This document shows positions 1-7,072 of a DNA stretch of 14,253 nt, one piece after another. The stretch is from Bacteroidaceae bacterium. Its GTDB lineage: Bacteria > Bacteroidota > Bacteroidia > Bacteroidales > CHK158-818. The notes under the pieces are model-generated. The model worked only from the letters and a program-made list of their open reading frames with translations. It made no database searches and had not been told where the DNA came from. Within the stretch, counting starts at the first letter, position 1. Each line of letters begins with the position of its first letter. A program made the translations under genes and the position numbers. Where the stretch lies: assembly GCA_017467745.1 (NCBI GenBank), contig JAFUKV010000061.1, forward strand, positions 1 through 14,253, in the 5' to 3' direction.

Positions 1-454
1 TCGAGGCGACGTCAAAATCAACATCAACACCTCGCTTATCCAGTTCTTCTCGAATAACATTCTTCACTTTTCTTGCCGTACCAACAGGAACCGTACTTTT
101 CGTAACAAATACCACATATTGTTTCAAGTTCTGTCCCACAGTACGAGCAACATCGAGCACATATTTCAAATCTGCGCTACCGTCCTCTCCCGGAGGTGTC
201 CCTACCGCACAGAAAACAAGTTCTACATCATCCAAAACATTCGCTAACTCTGTGGAAAAACCCAGACGTCCCTCCCGAACGTTTTTTCTGACCAATTCTT
301 CTAAGCCCGGTTCATAAATAGGCATCGTACCGTTTTTCAGCAACGATATTTTCTCCGTATCAATATCTATGCAAGTAACGTTCGTACCCATTTCCGCGAA
401 ACAAGCACCACTCACTAACCCCACATAACCTGTACCTACAATTGCTATTTTCAT
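1..454 (-). CDS. ugd: UDP-glucose 6-dehydrogenase, N-terminal part (runs off left edge)
   Basis: This is the first 151 residues of a UDP-glucose/GDP-mannose dehydrogenase family protein. The family oxidises UDP-glucose to UDP-glucuronate (or a related nucleotide sugar) with two NAD+ in the cytoplasm, supplying acidic sugars for surface polysaccharide. Visible marks are the N-terminal Rossmann motif MKIAIVGTGYVGL with GxGxxG at residues 7-12, Asp30 at the end of beta-2 (NAD ribose contact), the YEPGLEEL segment at 47-54, AVGTPP at 83-88 and STVPVGT at 120-126. The catalytic cysteine lies beyond the window, so the substrate (UDP-glucose, GDP-mannose or UDP-ManNAc) cannot be settled. The start ATG is the only sensible one because the Rossmann strand begins immediately. 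It lies 274 bp downstream of upxY on the same strand, which points to a capsule or exopolysaccharide locus continuing leftwards. Confidence 0.9.
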   Translation of the reverse strand, partial: MKIAIVGTGYVGLVSGACFAEMGTNVTCIDIDTEKISLLKNGTMPIYEPGLEELVRKNVREGRLGFSTELANVLDDVELVFCAVGTPPGEDGSADLKYVLDVARTVGQNLKQYVVFVTKSTVPVGTARKVKNVIREELDKRGVDVDFDVAS

Positions 455-625
455 AACGATACGAATAATATCAAATTTTTCAACCTCAAAGCAATGATCT
501 TAAAGAAAGAAAAATTTTATTCATATAAATATATGCCAAAGGTCGGTCACCCCCAAACTAAAAAGCAACCAACCATCTAAATATCAGCCCCATAAAGCTA
601 AAAACAATAATAATAAAAACAGTTA

Positions 626-633
626 CAAAGGTA
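626..633 (-). promoter_or_regulatory. Candidate -7 promoter box for ugd in the upxY-ugd gap
   Basis: On the minus strand this reads TACCTTTG, an exact match to the Bacteroidetes -7 consensus TAnnTTTG. It would start transcription near 619, giving a leader of about 165 nt before ugd. I could not find a -33 TTTG at the usual spacing. The box overlaps a small inverted repeat, GTTAC-aaag-GTAAC, at 622-635. The rest of the 455-728 gap is AT-rich with no gene or strong terminator visible. The box could be a chance match in AT-rich DNA. Confidence 0.35.
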
Positions 634-728
634 ACATCTTTATTCTTAAATAGAAAAATTTGAATATAAAAAAGTTTCAACAACAAATATCGCCTATTTA
701 CAGGCTATACGCAACTAATTATATAGTA

Positions 729-1220
729 TCATCGCAAAGAAGTTCTTTTTTTCAATACCGTATTTAATTTTACGCAGACAGTAGCTCCTAATTGCTCTAA
801 AAACAAGGCCAAATAATTTCGTTTGATACGTTGAATTTTCCCCGAAACATTCTTCAATGTTCCACAGACAACCTCCACCTCATCGCCGAGACAAAGGGTA
901 TGTTCAGAGGCTTTCTCCAAAAATTTCCGGATAACCTCTATCTCTTTATCTCTTACTACGGCCGGAGCCCCATCATAATAAACAATTTTCGAGACACCGT
1001 TTATCGTCAACAAAGGCCTCAATTCAGATTCTTCACAATGTACGAATATATAAGATGAGAATAATGGGACTTCTACCATTTTTACCCTGTCAGACCATAT
1101 ATGAGCCGAACGGTGTAAAGGCAACCAACACTCTACTCCTACTCCATCCAACCGTTCTTTTACACGTTTTTCAGATCGAGGAGCGGTGTACAAAGCATAC
1201 CATTTTTTTATCCCTTTCAT
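729..1220 (-). CDS. upxY: UpxY-family transcription antiterminator (NusG-like)
   Basis: This is a specialised NusG paralogue of 163 residues. In Bacteroides, UpxY proteins act on RNA polymerase in the leader of their own polysaccharide operon and prevent premature termination. The NGN domain covers about residues 6-105: it opens with KWYALYTAPRSEKRV at 6-20 and has the typical VPLFSSYIFV strand at 51-60. A KOW-type segment covers about 111-152 (LGDEVEVV, then SGKI). The reading frame stays open 25 codons upstream, but the start at 1220 is preferred because the NGN domain starts directly after it and AAGGAGA lies 4 nt before it. It is the gene upstream of ugd on the same strand, the usual first-gene position in a capsule locus. 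No UpxZ partner gene is visible next to it. The family is clear; the exact target locus is inferred. Confidence 0.88.
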   Translation of the reverse strand: MKGIKKWYALYTAPRSEKRVKERLDGVGVECWLPLHRSAHIWSDRVKMVEVPLFSSYIFVHCEESELRPLLTINGVSKIVYYDGAPAVVRDKEIEVIRKFLEKASEHTLCLGDEVEVVCGTLKNVSGKIQRIKRNYLALFLEQLGATVCVKLNTVLKKRTSLR

Positions 1221-1224
1221 CTGT

Positions 1225-1231
1225 TCTCCTT
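1225..1231 (-). promoter_or_regulatory. Shine-Dalgarno site of upxY
   Basis: On the minus strand AAGGAGA lies 4 nt before the ATG at 1220. A good Shine-Dalgarno sequence is unusual in this window and decides the upxY start against the longer open frame. No clear TAnnTTTG box for upxY was found between 1231 and the MATE start, so the upxY promoter is not identified. Confidence 0.6.
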
Positions 1232-1438
1232 TTATGAGACAAAGAAACGAATTTTTATCAAAAAACAAAATATTTATCCTAAAAAGAGGAACCAATAAAT
1301 GCCGAACGACTTTTGCTCAGAATAACACAAGAATAGACGAACTATTAATTATCAACACATTAAGAAAAATGCTTAGTATTATAATATATAATATATTTTC
1401 AAAAATGACATACCAAACATTCTGTCCGAAATATTTTT

Positions 1439-1446
1439 TACCTTTG
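1439..1446 (+). promoter_or_regulatory. Candidate -7 promoter box of the MATE gene
   Basis: TACCTTTG matches the Bacteroidetes -7 consensus TAnnTTTG exactly and ends 6 nt before the ATG at 1453. Transcription would then start within a few bases of the start codon, giving a leaderless or nearly leaderless mRNA. No -33 TTTG is seen at the expected distance. It also argues against the longer open frame that extends upstream to 1186. Confidence 0.45.
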
Positions 1447-1452
1447 CGGCCT

Positions 1453-2790
1453 ATGTTCAATTCTACAAAATTTACAAGCAAAGAGATTCTCTCAATCACT
1501 TATCCTATTCTAATCAGCATTTTAATGGAACAACTGATAGGGATGACGGATACTGCCTTTTTAGGAAGAGTGGGAGAGATAGAGTTAGGAGCATCTGCAT
1601 TAGCCGGTGTGTATTACTTAGCCATATTCATGGTTGCTTTCGGGTTCAGTATCGGTGCACAAATTATCATAGGCCGCCGTAACGGAGAACAAAATTTTAC
1701 ACGTATAGGCGCCGTATTTTATCAAGGCATCTATTTTTTACTCATACTGGCCGTCATCTTATTTTCTCTTTCTTGGAAATTTTCCGACAGTGTTTTGGAT
1801 AAGCTAATCGAATCGCCCCGAATATGCAAAGCCGCTGTCAGCTATATAAACTGGCGCGTGTGCGGATTTTTCTTTTCATTCATCGGCGTCATGTTTCGTG
1901 CTTTCTTCGTGGGTACCACACAAACCAAGACGCTTACGCTCAATTCTATTGTCATGGTATTATCGAACGTTATATTCAACTATATACTTATTTTCGGAAA
2001 ATTCGGATTTCCCGCTTTGGGCATCGCCGGAGCCGCTATCGGCTCTTCATTAGCTGAATTGGTTTCGGTTTTGTTTTTTGTTATTTATACCATCCGTAAA
2101 GTAGACACCCGGAAATACGGATTGAACTATTTGCCGAAATTTGAGGCCAGAACATTAAAACGTATGCTGAACATATCTGTCTGGATTATGATACAGAACT
2201 TCGTATCCATGTCTACTTGGTTTCTATTTTTCATTGCAGTAGAGCATTTAGGAGAGCGACCATTAGCCATTACCAATATCATACGCAACGTATCGTCTTT
2301 TCCATTCATGATTTCTATCGCTTTCGCATCTACGTGCAGCACATTAATAAGCAACCTAATAGGAGCCGGTGAAAACCGTTACGTATGGGGCACAATTAAG
2401 CAATGTATCCGCATTACTTATTATTTTATGACTCCGGTATTATTGTTTTTCATTCTGTTCCCTACTCTGATTTTACGAATATATACTGACTCAGCCGATT
2501 TAATCGACGCATCTATCCCTGCACTGATGGTGTTATGCTCGGCTTACATACTGACAATTCCTTCCAATATATTTTTTCAATCCGTATCAGGAACAGGAAA
2601 CACCCGCACGGCTCTCGGTCTGGAAACAATAGCATTGGTTATATACGTATGTTATATATCATACATGATTTTCTATCTAAAAGTAGATGTCGCTTTATGC
2701 TGGACGAGCGAACATGTATATTCTTTTTGCATCCTTATCCTCACATATTTTTATATGAAAAAAGGCGACTGGCAAAAAAGACGGATTTAA
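1453..2790 (+). CDS. MATE-family multidrug/metabolite exporter
   Basis: This is a polytopic inner-membrane protein of 445 residues, the normal size for MATE transporters (12 helices), which export cationic drugs or metabolites in exchange for Na+ or H+. Family marks are the first helix with MEQLIGMTDTAFLGRVG at about 25-41, the GAQIIIGRRNGE segment at 68-79, and the second-half repeat with FMISIAFASTCSTLISNLIGAG, which mirrors the first half. The ATG at 1453 is chosen because the first MATE helix starts about ten residues later and a -7 box lies just upstream; the frame is open further upstream but that stretch has no MATE character and overlaps upxY on the other strand. The substrate cannot be read from sequence. 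It is convergent with the NUDIX gene and divergent from upxY, so it is probably transcribed alone. Confidence 0.88.
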   Translation: MFNSTKFTSKEILSITYPILISILMEQLIGMTDTAFLGRVGEIELGASALAGVYYLAIFMVAFGFSIGAQIIIGRRNGEQNFTRIGAVFYQGIYFLLILAVILFSLSWKFSDSVLDKLIESPRICKAAVSYINWRVCGFFFSFIGVMFRAFFVGTTQTKTLTLNSIVMVLSNVIFNYILIFGKFGFPALGIAGAAIGSSLAELVSVLFFVIYTIRKVDTRKYGLNYLPKFEARTLKRMLNISVWIMIQNFVSMSTWFLFFIAVEHLGERPLAITNIIRNVSSFPFMISIAFASTCSTLISNLIGAGENRYVWGTIKQCIRITYYFMTPVLLFFILFPTLILRIYTDSADLIDASIPALMVLCSAYILTIPSNIFFQSVSGTGNTRTALGLETIALVIYVCYISYMIFYLKVDVALCWTSEHVYSFCILILTYFYMKKGDWQKRRI

Positions 2791-2805
2791 TATTCACTGA
2801 ATATT
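2789..2805. terminator. Small palindrome between convergent MATE and NUDIX genes
   Basis: AATATTCA-c-TGAATATT is a perfect 8-bp inverted repeat covering the MATE stop codon and lying 16 bp from the NUDIX stop. It is the only dyad in the 31-bp convergent gap and may serve as a weak bidirectional terminator. The stem is AT-rich and has no clean T-tract, so this is a weak call. Confidence 0.25.
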
Positions 2806-2821
2806 ATACATATTTTCTTAG

Positions 2822-3391
2822 TTACATCAACCTGTTTTCAGCCATATATCTCCAAAGTGGAGCTGCGATGAGGGACTGCTTTATGGCGTCCGCTTTCAAT
2901 AAACTTTTCACTTCTTCCAGCGTAAGCAATTGTACGGTCAAATCTTCGGATGCCTCTAAATGTTGCTCAGAAATTTTTTCTACATCTAAGGCTAAGAAAC
3001 AATGCGTTAAATTCGTATGTGTGCTCGGATTTGCGGAAATCGTCATAATCTCTTTCCATTCGCCGTTGCCGTATCCAGTTTCTTCTAACAACTCCCGTTG
3101 CGCGGAAACCAATGGAGAGGCATCTTCTTTTTCACAAACTCCCGCACAGATTTCATACGAAACTTCTCCTAAACCATGCCGATATTGAGTGATGAATACA
3201 AATTTTTGATCTTTCGTTATAGCAATCACATTCACCCAATCGGGATATTCGAGCACATAATATTCCGGTATTACATTCCCGTTCGGCAACCGCACCTCTT
3301 CTTTCCGAACGGTCAACCACGGTCTTTTATACAGATATTCACTTTTCAATACCTCCCACTTCTCCAATTTATCGCCTTTTCGATTTATCAT
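2822..3391 (-). CDS. NUDIX hydrolase, ADP-ribose pyrophosphatase type
   Basis: This 189-residue cytoplasmic NUDIX protein resembles the ADP-ribose pyrophosphatase (NudF/YqkG) group, which hydrolyses nucleoside diphosphate sugars such as ADP-ribose to AMP plus a sugar phosphate. The catalytic half of the Nudix box, RELLEETGY at 99-107, is intact and carries the metal-binding glutamates. The upstream G-x5-E half (around 84-91) departs from consensus. QYRHG at 69-73 and EICAG at 80-84 are the ADPRase-type QYR and E-[LI]-PAG signatures, the latter with Cys in place of Pro. The gene starts 40 bp after the glpT stop on the same strand with no terminator between them, so it is probably cotranscribed with glpT. 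A link between the two functions is not established. The true substrate could be another nucleotide sugar. Confidence 0.85.
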   Translation of the reverse strand: MINRKGDKLEKWEVLKSEYLYKRPWLTVRKEEVRLPNGNVIPEYYVLEYPDWVNVIAITKDQKFVFITQYRHGLGEVSYEICAGVCEKEDASPLVSAQRELLEETGYGNGEWKEIMTISANPSTHTNLTHCFLALDVEKISEQHLEASEDLTVQLLTLEEVKSLLKADAIKQSLIAAPLWRYMAENRLM

Positions 3392-3431
3392 ACTTATACA
3401 TTTATTTCACGGCAAAACAACCATTAAAAAC

Positions 3432-4760
3432 CTACGATAATTTTTTCTCTTTATTCCATGTAAACGCACAAAGAATAATAGACAAAATGCACGCCGCTAT
3501 CAGAATATAAAAACCTCCGTCCCAACCAAACACATCGACAACAGAACCTAACGCAATGTTGGCAAAAAGCGCACCTCCTAAATAACCGAACAATCCCGTA
3601 AATCCGGCTGCCGTACCGGCTGCTTTTTTAGGGACTAAATCGAGCGCCTGAACACCTATCAACATAACAGGACCATATATCAGAAATCCTATCATAACCA
3701 AAGCGATATTGTCTATCAAAATGTTTCCAGCCGGATTTTTCCAATAAACGATAACCGCAAATAAAACCAACGCCATAAAAATAATAATTGAAGGGGCGCG
3801 CCTTCCTTTAAATATTTTGTCCGATATCCAGCCACACAACAGCGTACCCGGAATGCCGGCATATTCGTACAGGAAATAAGCCCATCCGGTCTCTTTCACC
3901 GACATGCCTTTGGCCTCTTCCAGATAGGTCGGAGCCCAATCTAACACGCCATACCTTACCAAATAGACAAACGCATTGGCAAAAGCGATAAGCCAAAGCA
4001 ACTTATTGTTAAACACGTAATCAAAGAATATTTGTTTTGCAGAAAACTCTTTTTCATACTTTTCCGAATAATCTTTCGCCGCATCGTGTTTATAAAGTTC
4101 GACAGGCGGCAATCCGCACGATTGGGGAGTATCGCGAATCAACAGCCATGCAATTACCGCAACAAGCATAGCTACCATGCCGGGAAAATAAAATTTAGAC
4201 TGCCACTCTCCGAAAATAGCTATTCCGACAATCGCCAACGGACCTATCAATCCGCCACCTACATTGTGGGCTACATTCCAGATAGACATCTTAATACCTC
4301 GCTCTTTGTGCGAAAACCAATGCACCATTACTCGCCCGCAGGGAGGCCATCCCATGCCTTGAAACCAACCGTTGATAAACAAAATACCAAACATAACGGC
4401 AACCGAACTGACGGCAAAAACGGAGAATCCCATAAAAATCATCGTCAATGCCGACAGGACAAGCCCTACCGTTAAAAACTTACGAGCATCCGAACGATCC
4501 GAGACATTGCCCATTATAAATTTACTGATTCCGTAGGCAATAGATATGGCAGACATAGCAAAACCTAACTCGGCTTTGGAATAACCTTGATCTATAAGAT
4601 CCGGAATAGCCAACGAAAAGTTTTTCCGCACTAAATAATATCCGGCATATCCTATAAAAATACCCAGAAAGACCTGCAAACGTAACTTTTTATATTCTTT
4701 ATCGACTTTTGCCCCGTCCATCATCGGTTTATGCGGAGCCGGTTTGAAGAAATCAAGCAT
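3432..4760 (-). CDS. glpT: Glycerol-3-phosphate transporter GlpT (MFS, Pi antiporter)
   Basis: This is a 442-residue major facilitator of the organophosphate:phosphate antiporter family, importing sn-glycerol-3-phosphate across the inner membrane in exchange for phosphate. It aligns almost without gaps with E. coli GlpT as I know it. The substrate-site residues fall at identical numbers: Arg45 (YYLVRKNF), Lys80 (YGISKF), His165 (NVAHNVGG) and Arg269 (YLVRYG). Further signatures are FQGMGWPPCGR at 133-143, RDTPQSCGLPP at 209-219 and WAYFLYEYAGIPGTLLCGW in the second half. This supports GlpT over the hexose-phosphate (UhpT) paralogue. No signal peptide; the N-terminus MLDFFKPAPHK is typical. 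The start has no Shine-Dalgarno and is preceded by overlapping inverted repeats. A NUDIX gene follows 40 bp downstream. Confidence 0.95.
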   Translation of the reverse strand: MLDFFKPAPHKPMMDGAKVDKEYKKLRLQVFLGIFIGYAGYYLVRKNFSLAIPDLIDQGYSKAELGFAMSAISIAYGISKFIMGNVSDRSDARKFLTVGLVLSALTMIFMGFSVFAVSSVAVMFGILFINGWFQGMGWPPCGRVMVHWFSHKERGIKMSIWNVAHNVGGGLIGPLAIVGIAIFGEWQSKFYFPGMVAMLVAVIAWLLIRDTPQSCGLPPVELYKHDAAKDYSEKYEKEFSAKQIFFDYVFNNKLLWLIAFANAFVYLVRYGVLDWAPTYLEEAKGMSVKETGWAYFLYEYAGIPGTLLCGWISDKIFKGRRAPSIIIFMALVLFAVIVYWKNPAGNILIDNIALVMIGFLIYGPVMLIGVQALDLVPKKAAGTAAGFTGLFGYLGGALFANIALGSVVDVFGWDGGFYILIAACILSIILCAFTWNKEKKLS

Positions 4761-4774
4761 AAATATTTTTTATT

Positions 4775-4821
4775 GGGATAATCCCTGTCAGATTATCTTA
4801 ATTCGTGTTTTTCTGAATTAA
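4775..4821 (-). promoter_or_regulatory. Overlapping inverted repeats in the glpT leader
   Basis: Three dyads are packed into the 61 bp before the glpT start. GGGAT-a-ATCCC lies at 4775-4785, GATAAT-N9-ATTATC at 4777-4797, and TTAATTC-N10-GAATTAA at 4798-4821. The first two share bases and cannot form together. They may be operator sites or alternative RNA folds controlling glpT. On the plus strand the third is followed by AG and six T, but no plus-strand gene ends nearby. A degenerate -7 box, TTACTTTG on minus, lies at 4861-4868. Confidence 0.3.
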
Positions 4822-4944
4822 AGTTTTTTGTCCGACAATACATTATCAGGTTTAGTTATTGCAAAGTAAATCATATTTTCTTCATTACAACACGAAATAC
4901 CGATTTTATTTTACTCATCCGATTGCAGAAACCAAAATAAACAA

Positions 4945-4976
4945 AAAAGGTTCCACCGCTACCGATGAAACCTTTT
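4945..4976 (-). terminator. Intrinsic terminator of the DEAD-box helicase gene
   Basis: The arms AAAAGGTT (4945-4952) and AACCTTTT (4969-4976) pair, with additional inner pairing around a CTAC loop. On the minus strand the hairpin ends in a run of T residues (towards 4943). It lies 19 bp beyond the helicase stop codon, as expected for a rho-independent terminator, and separates the helicase from glpT. Confidence 0.8.
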
Positions 4977-4995
4977 CTCTATCCACTACTTTTTC

Positions 4996-6771
4996 TTATT
5001 TTCTTTTGCTACGACGGTCTTTTCTTTCTTCCGACGCAGTTTTACGACTTCTTCGAGGTTTTTCGCCATACCCCCGCTTATCACTGCGCGAATCACCGTC
5101 TCTAAAACGCTTACGTCCGGACGATGTTCCGGGTGTTTTTTCTCCGGCAGGTTCTACAAAAACCCGCTTACCGAAAAAGTCTATATTTTTCAGAGATTTC
5201 ACAACATAATTGGCCTCACCTTCTTCTACATCGAAAAACGAGAAGTTCGGCATCAGATCGATTTTTCCGATAACTACATGGCCGCCAATATTACGGTTTA
5301 TCATATCTATCAACGTATTGGGATATAAACCGTCGTTTTTACCCAAGTTGATGAATAAACGGGCAAAACCGGATTGAGCGGAACGATTTTTCTTAACGCT
5401 ATCGCGTTCGCCCCGTCTTGTCTCTTTTTTACTGCTACGTTCTTCGGGAACATCCAATTCTTCCGCATCCCGATAATAATCCAATAACCGGTTAAACTCT
5501 AACGAAACCACACGTTTAATAAGATCCTCTTCGCTCAACCATTCTAATTTACGGAATATCGAAGGCAGATAAGAAGCAATCTCCTCTTCGTTCACTTCTA
5601 CCTTTTCTATACGGTCTACCAGATTAAACAATTGTTTTTCGCAAATCTGCCTACCGGAAGGGATATGACCTTTTTCAAATTTTTTACCGATAATGCGTTC
5701 TATATCACGCATCCGACCTTTTTCGCGCGTATGGATAATAGCGATAGAAGTTCCCGTTTTTCCGGCACGACCTGTACGTCCGCTTCGATGAGTATATGTT
5801 TCAATATCTTCGGGCAAACCATAGTTGATTACATGCGTCAGATTATCTACATCCAAACCGCGAGCAGCAACATCGGTAGCCACAAGCAAACGAATATTTT
5901 TCACCCGAAATTTCTGCATAACGGTATCTCGTTGCGCCTGCGACAATTCGCCATGCAAAGCATCCGCATTATAGCCATCTTCCATCAAATGGTCGGCAAT
6001 CTCCTGAGTTTCTCGCCGAGTTCGGCAAAAAATAATTCCATAGATATTCGGATGATAATCGGCAATACGTTTCAATGCCAAATATTTATCTCGGGCATGC
6101 ACCATAAAATAAACATGTTTTACATTGGCCGCTCCCTCGTTTTTTGATCCGACTACAATCTCCTTCGGATTACGCATGTATTTTTTCGCTATACGCGCTA
6201 TCTCAGCCGGCATAGTGGCAGAGAACAACAATGTATTACGATTCTCCGGCACTTCCGCCAAAATAGCGTTAATGCTATCGGTAAAACCCATATTCAACAT
6301 TTCATCCGCCTCATCCATAATGACGGTACGTATATTTTCGAGACTGACGGTTTTCCGATTCATCAAATCTATTAAACGTCCCGGCGTAGCAACAATAATA
6401 TGCACTCCTTTTTTGAGCGATTTTATTTGGCTTTCTATGCTGGAACCACCATAAACGGGCAGTATTCTCAACCCTTTTACATATTTGGAATAATCGGACA
6501 AATCGCCCGAAATTTGCAAACAAAGCTCGCGGGTCGGACACAATACCAACGCCTGCGGAACATTACGAGAAACATCAATTCTTTGTATAACCGGTAAGCC
6601 GAACGCAGCCGTCTTTCCCGTTCCGGTTTGTGCAAGGGCTACAACGTCACCGTCTTCCCCCAGCAAATAAGGTATTACCTGCTCTTGTACCGGCATAGGC
6701 GATTCATACCCCATTTCGGTAATAGCTTTCAGTATTTCGCTGTTAATTACTAATTCTTCAAATGTCTTCAT
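4996..6771 (-). CDS. deaD: DEAD-box ATP-dependent RNA helicase with DbpA RNA-binding domain
   Basis: This is a 591-residue DEAD-box RNA helicase of the DeaD/CsdA type, using ATP to unwind short RNA duplexes in ribosome assembly, mRNA decay or cold adaptation. The motifs appear in order: Q-motif region around 4-30, motif I AQTGTGKT 47-54, Ia PTREL 79-83, GG 108-109, Ib TPGR 129-132, II DEAD 153-156, III SAT 184-186, V ATDVAARGLD 298-307 and VI HRSGRTGRAG 328-337. After a charged linker, residues about 467-540 (FARLFINLGKNDGLYPNTL onward) form a DbpA/RRM-like RNA-binding domain, followed by a strongly basic Arg/Lys/Ser-rich tail at 541-591. The gene stands alone between its own -7 box and terminator. 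The subfamily name is inferred from architecture; in Bacteroidales it is usually annotated simply as DEAD/DEAH box helicase. Confidence 0.93.
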   Translation of the reverse strand: MKTFEELVINSEILKAITEMGYESPMPVQEQVIPYLLGEDGDVVALAQTGTGKTAAFGLPVIQRIDVSRNVPQALVLCPTRELCLQISGDLSDYSKYVKGLRILPVYGGSSIESQIKSLKKGVHIIVATPGRLIDLMNRKTVSLENIRTVIMDEADEMLNMGFTDSINAILAEVPENRNTLLFSATMPAEIARIAKKYMRNPKEIVVGSKNEGAANVKHVYFMVHARDKYLALKRIADYHPNIYGIIFCRTRRETQEIADHLMEDGYNADALHGELSQAQRDTVMQKFRVKNIRLLVATDVAARGLDVDNLTHVINYGLPEDIETYTHRSGRTGRAGKTGTSIAIIHTREKGRMRDIERIIGKKFEKGHIPSGRQICEKQLFNLVDRIEKVEVNEEEIASYLPSIFRKLEWLSEEDLIKRVVSLEFNRLLDYYRDAEELDVPEERSSKKETRRGERDSVKKNRSAQSGFARLFINLGKNDGLYPNTLIDMINRNIGGHVVIGKIDLMPNFSFFDVEEGEANYVVKSLKNIDFFGKRVFVEPAGEKTPGTSSGRKRFRDGDSRSDKRGYGEKPRRSRKTASEERKDRRSKRK

Positions 6772-6892
6772 TAAAATAATTTGCTTGTTGTTAAAACTTT
6801 AGAAGTTGTATAGTAAAAATTTCCCTTCCGTAGTGTCAAGCTGATAATGAGAGGAAGATACGTCTACACGACTAAAGATAATTAAATGGGTG

Positions 6893-6900
6893 CAAATGTA
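6893..6900 (-). promoter_or_regulatory. Candidate -7 promoter box of the DEAD-box helicase gene
   Basis: On the minus strand this reads TACATTTG, an exact TAnnTTTG match. It implies an untranslated leader of roughly 115 nt before the ATG at 6771. Arms CTTCC and GGAAG could pair within that leader, though the loop would be long. A long leader would suit a cold-regulated helicase mRNA, but that is inference. The divergent gap 6772-7072 holds this box and the plus-strand box at 7036; no gene is seen in it. Confidence 0.45.
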
Positions 6901-7035
6901 CGCATTTAATTTGATAATTAGAGACTAAGAGATAAATAATAATCTTAACATATCCATATTTACAATGAAATGTATTTTTTCGCCCTATATTGACACTATT
7001 CAGAAACACCCAATAATACTATTCATAAAATTTCA

Positions 7036-7043
7036 TATCTTTG
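7036..7043 (+). promoter_or_regulatory. Candidate -7 promoter box of the GH78-like/propeller operon
   Basis: TATCTTTG is an exact match to TAnnTTTG, 29 nt before the ATG at 7073. Transcription would begin near 7050, giving a leader of roughly 20 nt. No -33 element at standard spacing is evident. Confidence 0.5.
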
Positions 7044-7072
7044 CAATGTACAAGCCGTTTTAATTTTACTAT

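Noticed and set aside
1186..1452. N-terminal extension of the MATE frame by 89 codons
   Set aside because: It overlaps upxY on the other strand, shows no MATE or signal-peptide character, and the -7 promoter box lies downstream of it.
2535..3188. Long plus-strand frame (217 codons) across the MATE end and NUDIX gene
   Set aside because: It is a shadow: both underlying genes have clear family motifs, and this frame shows no recognisable domain.
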